From contig OX335650.1 of assembly GCA_946894095.1 (NCBI GenBank), positions 4,216,001 to 4,280,000 on the forward strand: 64,000 nt of DNA, given 5' to 3'. The DNA is from Incurvaria masculella (taxonomy: Eukaryota > Arthropoda > Insecta > Lepidoptera > Incurvariidae). Numbering within the stretch: the stretch's first letter is position 1; every line of letters starts with the position of its first letter. Below the pieces are notes generated by a model. The model was not told the origin of the DNA, searched no databases, and worked only from the letters and a program-made list of their open reading frames with translations. The position numbers were made by a program, and so were the translations under genes. Below, one piece after another: positions 55,647-64,000 of this stretch.

Positions 55647-57596
55647 TGAGTTTTTTTTTCAATTAAATGTAATAAATATAACAAGTTTGATAAAACAATG
55701 CATGATCTTAAATTTGTGTATATTTCATTCTTCCACACAATCCGTATAGGTACCATCCGCACGTATATTTTTAGCTATACTAGGTTCCTTACATACAGTA
55801 ATATGAATGAAACTGAAAAAACTTGACGTGATAGAACCCTGGTGTCTTTGAAACTTTTATTGTATTCAGAAAGCTTAATCTAAATCAGTCATCAGAACCC
55901 CAGTTACAAAAATGTTGTTGGCCAGTATTTTGAAGCTACATGGCGATTTAGTTTTTTTTAACAAAAGAGAAATTTAAGTATATTTTGTATGAAACAATTT
56001 TGGTCTCATCATTTTGGTTACGTTCTAAGCCTATGGTATCGACACGTCATTCGGTTTTGTCACGTGGCATCGAACGCGTTGGTCGGTTGTAGCTCGAACG
56101 TTTGGTTACGCTAACGAGTGGAGCGCAGCCAAAAGTAAAGTTATGCCAGTTTTATCGACAGCCATTACGTTATCTTGCGAACATTAAATGTAAAAATAAT
56201 GTGCGCGCACAGTGTTACATAGCGGTCGGAACTTTTCGATCGCAGAACGATTTGTATCCAGAACTTTGTATTTGGGTTTATATTGTATCCAAAATGAATG
56301 CTCAAACGATTTGTTAAATAGAGCGCTGAACAGTATGGACATGTCTTTAACTTTATCTGAAATATTTCCATATCCACAAAATTACATTTTTTTTATTATT
56401 ACATGTTTTTAAATATATGAACATTCCATAAGTACGATTCGCCAAATCCGGGTAAATCTTGTTGGTTGACATTTGAAGGCATCGATTATTAAAATTGATT
56501 AATTTAATTGAAGTGGGTAAATTAGCCTAAATTTTCAAATGAAAGACGACACCTCGGAAGGCAACAGTCTCAACGTTACCCAGAACTTCCGTTATGGCTC
56601 CAAATGACGCTAATCTCCAATAGTTTGGGGTTATTTTTATTTTGTCTTACTGTCATTTAACTAAAAACCCGTAGTAAAATCAAAATGTCAAAGTTTAGAC
56701 AAATATTTAGTGTATGACCGTACAACGGTTTAAATGCTTGGCATATATTCTTTAAAGAAATATGTTTGTTAACACCAATCTTTCTCTCCAATTTTTAAAA
56801 ACTACCAACCAAACTTAAATATGCCACAAGCAAACATAGTCGCAGACGTATTGTAGGGTCTGTGTGGGTGCATGCGAACTGAGTTGACGAATGCATTTTT
56901 AGAGCACATTCGCGCGCGGTGGTGATGTTTCGAATGTGTGGCATCGGACGCGCCGCCGGATTCCAATACAATTATATGGCCACTTTGGGCACACGGCGGA
57001 GACGCGATACCGACCGCAATACTTCTTCCTTTCAATTCAGTGTTTGTACCTATACATCGGCGTACGAAACTACGTAAAGTCACCAAGAATTAGATCAGAT
57101 GTTCCGCGCATAGTTAAAATGGGAGAACTCGGGAAGTTCCAAATTGAGTAGAGGGGGAGTGGAGGTGAGTCGGAGGAAGGCATTTTGATTGGGTTTTACA
57201 TTCTCTGGGGAATCGCTTAAACTTGGAAAGCTGTTCCGAAGTTAACACATCGCCGGATATTCGTCTCTTGTTTAACTGAGCGCTGCGTTCCTCAATCTGA
57301 GATGAGGTTTAGCTGGTAAAAGGACAACGTGCAGAATTAATTTTCATTGAGCATTATTTTCATCGCTAAACCGTCTGTCTTTGCTGTCTTTGTGACCCTC
57401 AAAATGTTATTTGTATTTAAAACACTGTTGAATTGTAGATTTTCGCTGAACACAAATCATCTCGCGTTATCAATACTTACTATTAATATTTCAGTGCTTC
57501 AAAAACACGCTTTATATTAAAAAAACAATAGTATTTTAGTTTCTTCGTACTAACGATCGTAAGTACTCAAAAAACAATTTTGCAATTTTAAGCCCC
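55647..57596. other. Mostly unique stretch
   Basis: A diverged copy of the ATTATATG-CACTTTG repeat lies at 56925-57015. The other frames lack motifs. The part 56050-56300 is crossed by overlapping frames on both strands with no recognisable domain. Confidence 0.35.
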
Positions 57597-58670
57597 GGCC
57601 ACACAAATACCGGGGCGAGAGCGCGCCGGGGCGATACCGGGGCGGTAGCTGGGCAAAAGCGAACCGGGGGAGGTCACACAGAATACCGCTTGCTTTGAGT
57701 GGTAATTATGCATAAGTGGGGCACCATACCAATTTTCATGACAAATATTTTTTTTGCCAGCATGGCTTCAGTATGTCACCACTAGTGAATCTGAGTCGGG
57801 GGAGGAATACATTTGTAACCTAACCTAACGTTTCCAAACGCCTAAAGAAACCGTCAACGTCTACAAATGCTAGCCCCGGACCGTCCCCGGACCGGCGCCG
57901 CCCCGTTCCCGATTTGTTCTGTGCCTTCGCCGCTATTGTATTGTATTGTATTGTTTATTCATCATCCATAGACAGTACACTGCACTCGGATTTGTCATAT
58001 TTTAGCATTGGCCAGTTCAGCAAAACAAAACAAAGCGAAGAAGAACTGGAAAGAAACTCCGCTGTTTTTTTTTTCAACGTCCACTTAGTCTAAGTTTACA
58101 AAAGTGTTTGTCAATTATTTTAACAAAAACATAGGTAAAACACTAAATTCACATGAATACACAAACATTTACAATCCATGCCGTATGCAACAGTTCATGA
58201 CAAATATAATTTTATTTGCAAAGACAATCCCCTCCAACTAATATGTTGCCAATTGGAGCAGGCCAGTCCCCACAAACAGCACCCGTTCACGAGCATCACG
58301 CCGGGCACAGCCATTACCTCTTTCAACCATATTTTAGGGAAAGAGATAACCTGAGCCAAGCGTCACCGTAAGCAAGGACCTTTAAGCGAGGCACTGCTCC
58401 AGTGGCAACACAACACTGTGAAACACTTGCACATTAGGTTTTAATACTATGAGTTTTGTCATAAACTACTACTGTCAGCTGATCACATAGTTACATATCC
58501 CTTTAAATGCTACCACCTACAGACAATTAAGAGTATAATGGTTTGAGAGCATCCCTATCAATAAAGTAAAGTAATACCGCCACCTGTTTGTCATGCCGGG
58601 AGTCCCACCGCTAGGCCTCGTTCCACCCGGTACCGCCCTAGACCGCTCCCGCCCCGGCTTCTGTGTGGCC
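57597..58670. mobile_element. GC-rich inverted-repeat element split by a LINE tail
   Basis: The left end GGCCACACAAATACCGGGGC pairs with GCCCCGGCTTCTGTGTGGCC at the right end, and GC-rich inverted stretches continue inward. The middle (57936-58410) is the LINE tail listed separately. Without that insertion the element is about 600 bp. The transposon class is not determined. Confidence 0.6.
57936..58410 (-). mobile_element. LINE tail, copy 2, inserted in a GC-rich element
   Basis: It matches 4556-5042 from GTTGCCACTGGAGCAGTGCC to GATGATGAATAAACAATACA on the minus strand, with an (ATACA)n-type tail (ATTGT repeats on the plus strand near 57936). Confidence 0.75.
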
Positions 58671-58951
58671 AGCGATTAAATTGTTGTTGTCCATACTGTG
58701 GAAAAAATGTTGCTTTATGAAAGCATAAATTATGAAAAGTATTTTATTAAATTACTTGTTTTTTTTTTGTTTTCCCCGTAATCACATAATGATTACTTCT
58801 ATACATTACGGACCTTAAGGTGGTATGTATACATGTATAAGAGTTTGTTGACATCAAATAATAAACATTGAGTGTTGATATCAATACGGTAGTGCCGTAG
58901 TTCAATAAGTAATGGTATTATATATACGCTTTCATGTGCATAGGCACAACA

Positions 58952-59049
58952 TTCTCATTAATTTGTGTTTCAGCGACATCTACATTTGAAACATTGTAAT
59001 CCGATTTTGAATCAAATGTAGAAGTCGCTGAAACACAAATAAATGAGAA
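58952..59049. repeat. Foldback with 38-bp arms
   Basis: 58952-58989 and 59012-59049 are near-perfect reverse complements, starting TTCTCATTAATTTGTGTTTC. The loop is 22 bp. Confidence 0.8.
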
Positions 59050-59263
59050 AACAGTAATGTCGTATCCATTAAATACATAAAATTATCACAATATTTTCTA
59101 TTGTTTTAACAAGCAGGGATAAAACCGCGACGGAAAGCCTTGAAGCGTGCATGAAAATGGTAAAATAGGCACCAGTAGATGTTACGTTGGCGTGATTAGA
59201 TGTTGTTACATTAAAAGTGAAAACATTACGAAACCCTAAAATAATTCTCAGCGTTCAAGGAAA

Positions 59264-59590
59264 TCACAGACGAGCACGTACATTTATTTGCAGCGAATCG
59301 CAGATTCCCGCCCACTGGCGGCATCTACAATCTGTTTTATTTTCGTCCTCCATCGACCGTCCGCTTATACAAAGGACGTCTAATTTGTAACGAGGGTATT
59401 TAATTGCAACGCCTTTCTTATCGGACGGCGCGAAATCGTTGAATTTAATTAAAGGCCTTCTCAGGAACTGAGACAGGACGATATAATTAACACTCCTCCG
59501 TTCGAAGGACTGCCGGAGGCTATTTGTGAAATTTACAGTAAATCTAGATGTAAATCTGGGCAAAGGTGAGCGGACTAATAAAATTAACAA
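59264..59590. promoter_or_regulatory. Repeat-free, high-complexity block, candidate conserved element
   Basis: It is rich in homeodomain-like cores (TTTATTTGCA, TTTAATTGCA, GAATTTAATTAAAG, TATAATTAAC) with balanced composition and no repeat match. A 108-codon minus frame spans it by chance or otherwise; it has no domain I recognise. Conservation is not testable here. Confidence 0.25.
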
Positions 59591-59744
59591 GATATAGCTT
59601 TATAGTTTTCTTCTAACGCCATCTTTCGCGAGTTGAAATTTGCACTCAATTGTTCTATCCGAGGTTGAAACGTGTATTTTTGTTACACGAAATATTTTAA
59701 ATCTTAAGTTGTAGGCACATAAGTTGTAGGCATATAGTTGTTTT

Positions 59745-60055
59745 GAGCGGCTCGTAGCCAGCCTAGTGGCCCGGGGACTGGCCTAGCGTACCAGAGGCCT
59801 GGGTTCAATACCGATATGCACCACTATCTTTCTCTTTCCGAGTTCGATAAGTGCATTTCGTCACGAATGCGAGCTGCTTTATGGTTCGGAATCCATGTAA
59901 AACTGTAGGTTTAAGCCCGCCCGGGTTGGTACCATCGCATTGGATGAAAAGATGGTCGAAGCGGCAATGAAAAATTGTCCGTGTTTACCGTCCAGTTCAA
60001 TGTAGCCGTGCTCATAAAGGGAAGGTCCTGGCATGGCACCAAATTCCTTCGGGAA
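59745..60055 (+). mobile_element. SINE, tRNA-head family
   Basis: Head GGACTGGCCTAGCGTACC, B box GGGTTCAATACC, and a body to AAATTCCTTCGGGAAT. The tail is lost. It belongs to the same subfamily as 42500 and 44327. Confidence 0.85.
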
Positions 60056-60209
60056 TTTAGATTTTCACTTTTCACTTTCATAAAGTCATTTGCCTATACT
60101 TAACAAAAGTATTTTTTTTTGTTTATGTTAAACGCGGCATATGGTTTACGGCAGGACCTCACATAAATGGCGCCCGACGACGCCCATGGGCTTTCGGACT
60201 TTCACAGGC

Positions 60210-60262
60210 GCTGCGAATACCATGCCGGCCGGCCAGGTGCTTCTTCAGAGCATGTTTGAAGA
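60210..60262. repeat. Second copy of the GCCGGCCAGGTGCTTCTT repeat
   Basis: See 3255-3330: GCCGGCCAGGTGCTTCTT, then CAGAGCATGTTTGAAGAAG. Confidence 0.4.
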
Positions 60263-60354
60263 AGTATAAGTCCGGCGCTGGCTTGAGGTATAGTCAAGGT
60301 CAAGTTATATGAAATTCAGAACAAACGGACCGGCCCCATCTCAAACATACCATT

Positions 60355-60480
60355 CGAAGGAACGTCGCATTTGGGTTGTGCGGCACACGACGTGCGGCCG
60401 GCTTCACATAGGATTATATGCACATTTTGTCCATACGGCGGGACCCGGGTGTCACTCACGTGCCACTTCTTCTTCGTTTT
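60355..60480. repeat. Dispersed repeat with ATTATATGCACATTTTGTCCAT
   Basis: It is the best copy of the repeat seen at 16055, containing GACGTGCGGCCGGCTTC, GATTATATGCACATTTTG and GGCGGGACCCGGGTG. Confidence 0.55.
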
Positions 60481-60829
60481 CTCTTCTATGTCGATTACAC
60501 TCGCGTTGCCGTTCGACGGCGGCCGGGCGGAAGCGTCAAAGGGGAGGCGGCGCTGAATTCTCCCGCGTCCTGAATGCATGAGTAGCCTCTTACCTGTAAA
60601 TCTGAAAGAATTCTTAATGCACCTGAATTTAAATTCTGCACGGGGACGCTTTGAAAGCACAGTTCCTACAGTATTAGATTGTATTCATACAATGTTTTTT
60701 AATGTCCGAATGTATTTATTTCTTCTGTTTTTCCCGTTTTCAAGACAAGTGCGACCGGGATTTAGCGTTCTTCCTTATAAAATAGACAAATGAAAATGGT
60801 AAGAAAATATGCGTAATTTTTTAGTTTCG

Positions 60830-61225
60830 ACCGATTCGTTTAGAACTTTTTCAAAAAATCTTAAACTTCTCGAAAACATCTTGGAGAATTTAGAGTGTTT
60901 CGATTATAATAAATTGGTATAATAAATTCGATTATAATTATTTAAAATCATAAAGGGTAGAAGCATAGATTAAAAAGTATTTTTTAGTAGAAGTCTACTC
61001 CTTTTGGGGACAAATTTTTGATTATTCACATATTTTGTTACGAATCTTCGTCGTATCAAGACGAAGTGTTGTAGATATCCGAAGTGTTGTAGATATCATT
61101 TCATTATGTGACCACTTTTTAAGGCAGGTACTTTATTCTTCATTCATTAATTCTTGATTAAAGTTCTCCCTTTCTTTTAACTCCTCCGATTTTAAGTGCC
61201 TGAGAATAAAGTAATTTTCAATGCA
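60830..61225. repeat. Second copy of the old repeat at 45410
   Basis: TCGAAAACATCTTGGAGAAT, TTCTTCATTCATTAATTC and TTTTAACTCCTCCGATTTTA in the same order as at 46080-46440. AGTGTTGTAGATATC is tandemly repeated at about 61065-61098. Confidence 0.45.
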
Positions 61226-61294
61226 CCGGGATGTCATGGAGCCACGAGTTCTATGGATTATTTAATGGCCTAAAAGCAATAAATCTTCATAAAA

Positions 61295-61568
61295 ACCGGC
61301 CAAGTGCGAGTCGGACTCGCACACGGAGGGTTCTGTACCATCGTACAAGATTTAAAAAAAAACTTGGTTTTTTGGGGCATCCTTTAGTTTTTGTTATTAT
61401 TTTATTTTACCTATTTGTTGTTATAGCGGCAAAATAATTACACACTTTGTTAACATTTTAGCTACTTACATAATACGGTTCATGAGATACAGCCCTGTGA
61501 CGGACGGGTGGACGGACGGACAGCGGAGGCTTAGTAATAGGGTACCCTTTGGGTACGGAACCCAAAAA
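61295..61568 (+). mobile_element. CGGCCAAGTGCGAG repeat, copy 6, complete
   Basis: From ACCGGCCAAGTGCGAGTCGG through GGGTTCTGTACCATCGTAC, ACGGTTCATGAGATACAGC and GACGGACGGACAGCGGAGGC to CTTTGGGTACGGAACCCAAA. It has all family blocks. Confidence 0.85.
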
Positions 61569-62024
61569 AAGTCCAACGCCGAAACATGCTATTTAGCGTG
61601 CATTTAATCCTCAAAATTCAAATCTTTCTCGTTGCACATTGTGTTGCGTGGTTACAATGTGATAAATGCACAGGGATTATGCATGAGCGCATTTTTCTTG
61701 AGCAATTTGTGTTGACTTACCGTTTACCCCAGTTCGGGAAAACACGCGAAAATATTGCACGGTAAATGACATGACGCCACCTAGCGATGGAAGATAGCCC
61801 GGAAAATAGTTTCAGCGAAACCCAATTTCCTCGCAACAGGAGAATTTGGTTCGCCGATAGGGCCACAGATGGCGCTGGTTTATGAAATACGATGACTGAA
61901 GGAAAAATAAGGGTCTAGTAAATTTTGGCAAGTATTTTTTTGTGAAACCTCAATCTACTGCCAATCTCCATGTTTTTCAACGCCTTTTTGTCAAATATCA
62001 GATATTGTTTTGTATTAAATTGGC

Positions 62025-62320
62025 CGTGGATGGCTAACATCAAATCAGCTGTCACGAAATTAGCACAACTCACCACCCAAGAGCAAGGTACCATGCCAGG
62101 ACCATCCTAATATTGCACTTCACCGCTAAATTGAACTGGATTTTTCGTTACGTATTTTTTGTGTCTTATCGTTTATTCCGGATAAATTTTATTGCTGCTT
62201 CAATAATCGTTCATTCAATCCAATGGTATCAACCCGGGACCACCTAGTAAGGTAGGGAGGACACCTACAGTATTACGTGGAGTACGAACCACGAACGAAA
62301 AATGCCCTTAGTCATCTCTT
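62025..62320 (-). mobile_element. SINE, very diverged copy
   Basis: CGTGGATGGCTAACATC, AAGGTACCATGCCAGGACCA, CCAATGGTATCAACCCGGG and CCTACAGTATTACGTGG mark the family body in minus order. Confidence 0.5.
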
Positions 62321-62390
62321 ATGACATTCACGGGACGAAATTCAGTGGGATCTCTTGCATTATTTTTAGTGTAGAAACCAGCGATAATAA

Positions 62391-62690
62391 AAGAAGAACG
62401 GGAGTAGGAACCGAAATGAGTCTGTATAGGGGCGGGGCGGCGCAGCCAATTTTACATGCAAGTGCCGGCGCTTGAGTTCTCTTACGACTTATTTACTCGA
62501 GTTCCAACGACACCTAAGAACACGAAATAACTTCATAGGACGCTATTTTGTGCAACAAAAATTCGATGTTACACGTCCCGGGTTCATAAGGTAATAAACT
62601 ATAGTTAGACATTTTCCACTAACTCGTGGCTAAGCTGTCGTTGTGCGAATGCGATTAGATCGCTGCTCTCCGTCGTTCCATACTCGCTGA
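62391..62690 (+). repeat. Dispersed repeat, copy 2
   Basis: It shares CGGGAGTAGGAACCGAAATG, CCACTAACTCGTGGCTAAGC and GTGCGAATGCGATTAGATCG with the insertion at 19247-19414. Confidence 0.45.
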
Positions 62691-62763
62691 TCAAAATCTA
62701 CACACCGCAAACGAAACTTTTTCAGAAGTACTAAAAACTAAACATAGATGTGTAAAAATATTT

Positions 62764-63007
62764 TAACAACAAAAAAACCGACTTCGAAGAAAGAGCACTA
62801 AAAAGTTTAAAAAAAATTGCCATATTTGTAGTTACGATTTTTGTCATTTTTTGAGTCGGCGTCAGCCGGGCACGCGCTGCGCCAATCAAGAGAACCTTGG
62901 CCACCTTGGCTGACACCGACTCAAAAAATAACAAAAATCGTAACTACAAAAATGGTAATTTTTTTTTAGTTTTTGTGCTTTTTCTTTGACGTCGGTTTTT
63001 TTTGTTA
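62764..63007. mobile_element. Palindromic MITE ending AAAAACCGACTTC
   Basis: The ends TAACAACAAAAAAACCGACT and GACGTCGGTTTTTTTTGTTA are inverted repeats. Long arms (62764-62865 and 62910-63007) include TTGTAGTTACGATTTTTGTC and its complement. The GC-rich centre is about 40 bp. A related end (TTTTTTTGAAGTCGGTTAAA) lies at 63630-63650. Confidence 0.8.
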
Positions 63008-63017
63008 ATTTTTAGTT

Positions 63018-63330
63018 TTTTCTTTATTCATCATCAATAGACAGTACACTGCTGTCACGTCGTGGCGTGCTAGTGGGTGGCGTAGCTCAGTTAAACGATT
63101 AAAATGGGGAACCAGAACTTTATTTGGTATCATCAAAAACGTATTCCATAAAACATCCGACTCCGGTGAGCTCTCCAAGTCGCTTGAAAGAATCCTCTGA
63201 AAGATTTTCGTGGAACACATATAAATTTAATTTTTCTGTGCATTCTGTAACATGTAAATTTATTTTTCTGTGCATTCTGTGGCATGACAACTGCACTCGG
63301 ATTTGTCATATTTTATCATTAGCCAGTTGG
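63018..63330 (-). mobile_element. LINE 3' end fragments
   Basis: GATGATGAATAAAG-type tail and CAGTGTACTGTC at 63018-63055, and GACAAATCCGAGTGCAG at 63289-63305 with the following block, match the ends of the LINE tails at 4556 and 57936. About 230 bp of other sequence lies between, including a 71-codon minus frame that ends in the tail and may be a captured 3' coding end. Confidence 0.45.
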
Positions 63331-63509
63331 GTAATCCCAGCTGAAGTACACTAACTAATTTGTACACGTCTTTTCCAATAAACAAGAATCATCGAAATCA
63401 GTAAAGGTTATATTGAGTTATTCATCCATTTGTCGCGCACATACTTAATGCAAATTTAAGACTTATATCATTTTCTCATGAATATCATTGTCAGAACTAA
63501 ACCAAATTG

Positions 63510-63655
63510 AAATTGGACCATACGGGAAGCACCAGCTTTCAATTAAAAAAATCTCATCAAAACCGGTTCACCAGGCGAAAGTTCTGAGGAAACAAACAAA
63601 AAAGAACAGTGGAATCGAGAGCCTCCTCTTTTTTTGAAGTCGGTTAAAAAGCAGC
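63510..63655 (+). repeat. Repeat fragment ending TTTGAAGTCGGTTAAAAA
   Basis: GAAAGTTCTGAGGAAACAAA and GAGAGCCTCCTCTTTTTTTG before GAAGTCGGTTAAAAA look like the terminus of a common lepidopteran repeat. Only one copy with this context is present here. Confidence 0.4.
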
Positions 63656-63819
63656 AAAGCCCACATAAAGATACGTGAAAATTTAAGTACACCTAACGCG
63701 CATATTAGCCGTGCACCTATCTCGACCAGCCGATTTAATTACTCCTGTCAAACCTCAAATTCGCGAATATTTCACTCGTCCAATATTCGATCAATCTTCC
63801 GCAAATGTTCGTCAAAATC

Positions 63820-64000
63820 TGTCGAGCGGCTCCCTCTCCCCCCCCCCCCCCCTCGCGCGCCGCCGCCGCCCGAACAGAAGCGAGGGCTCTAATCATACGG
63901 CGTTATTAATGGAGTGCCTCGAGATGGGAGATGCATATTGATCAACGTCTGGCCGACAATAAAGCGGAGGACCCTTTTATTTTAATCTCTGGCGCAGATT
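63820..64000. promoter_or_regulatory. GC-rich and homeobox-site-rich block at the window edge
   Basis: A 15-C run (63838-63852) and a CpG-rich patch are followed by unique sequence with TTATTAATGG and ATGCATATTGATCAACG. The composition suggests a conserved regulatory block. No exon is assignable, and it continues past the window. Confidence 0.25.

Noticed and set aside
19136..64000. Search for the final GT49 exon
   Set aside because: I looked for the VYEM to HWGLQ region in the plus-strand GC-rich patches (25200, 29340, 48780, 52500, 57597, 60355 and 63820) and did not find it; the absence is reported as a finding, not as a feature.

Overview
This is AT-rich eukaryotic DNA with split genes, GT-AG introns and a dense load of transposable elements. 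I read it as a moth or butterfly (Lepidoptera). The interspersed repeat that opens CGGCCAAGTGCGAGTCGGAC, the Helitron 3' ends finishing in CTAG, and the MITEs ending in AAAAAACCGACTTC are repeats I associate with lepidopteran genomes. The genes also have clear insect-type homologues. Every name comes from recognising the translated sequence; no search was run.

Left part (1-7.1 kb): two housekeeping genes lie tail to tail. The last two exons of the DNA helicase HELQ (+ strand, 1012-2318) face a complete five-exon gene for the rRNA methyltransferase RRP8 (- strand, 7009 to 2551, 385 aa). Both stop codons overlap an AATAAA, and only 232 bp separate them. I rebuilt RRP8 from splice sites, and all phases agree.

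Centre-left (7.1-19.2 kb): decayed LINE and MITE pieces come first. Then follows a glycosyltransferase family 49 gene (B4GAT1-like, + strand), with exons at 13067-13174, 14256-15211 and 18979-19135. Its final exon is not in the window, so its last visible intron would run from 19136 past 64000 unless the gene is broken.

Right part (19.2-64 kb): I see no confident host exon. It is mobile DNA and unique AT-rich sequence. The main components are: (1) an apparently intact two-ORF non-LTR retrotransposon at about 36.6-41.7 kb on the - strand, with PHD-finger ORF1 and endonuclease-reverse transcriptase ORF2; (2) a SINE family whose copies share one body but carry either a tRNA-like or a 5S-rRNA-like head, with about 18 pieces across the whole window; (3) five copies of a TTAA-flanked MITE of about 545 bp; (4) six or seven copies of the CGGCCAAGTGCGAGTCGGAC repeat; (5) foldback elements, Helitron ends, LINE tails and small tandem repeats. 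A few GC-rich islands and two repeat-free stretches could be promoters or conserved non-coding DNA.

The most interesting points are the head-swapping SINE family, a decayed duplicate of GT49 exon 3 split by a repeat insertion, two TTAA elements that share one target site, and an internally deleted copy of a repeated arthropod protein family.
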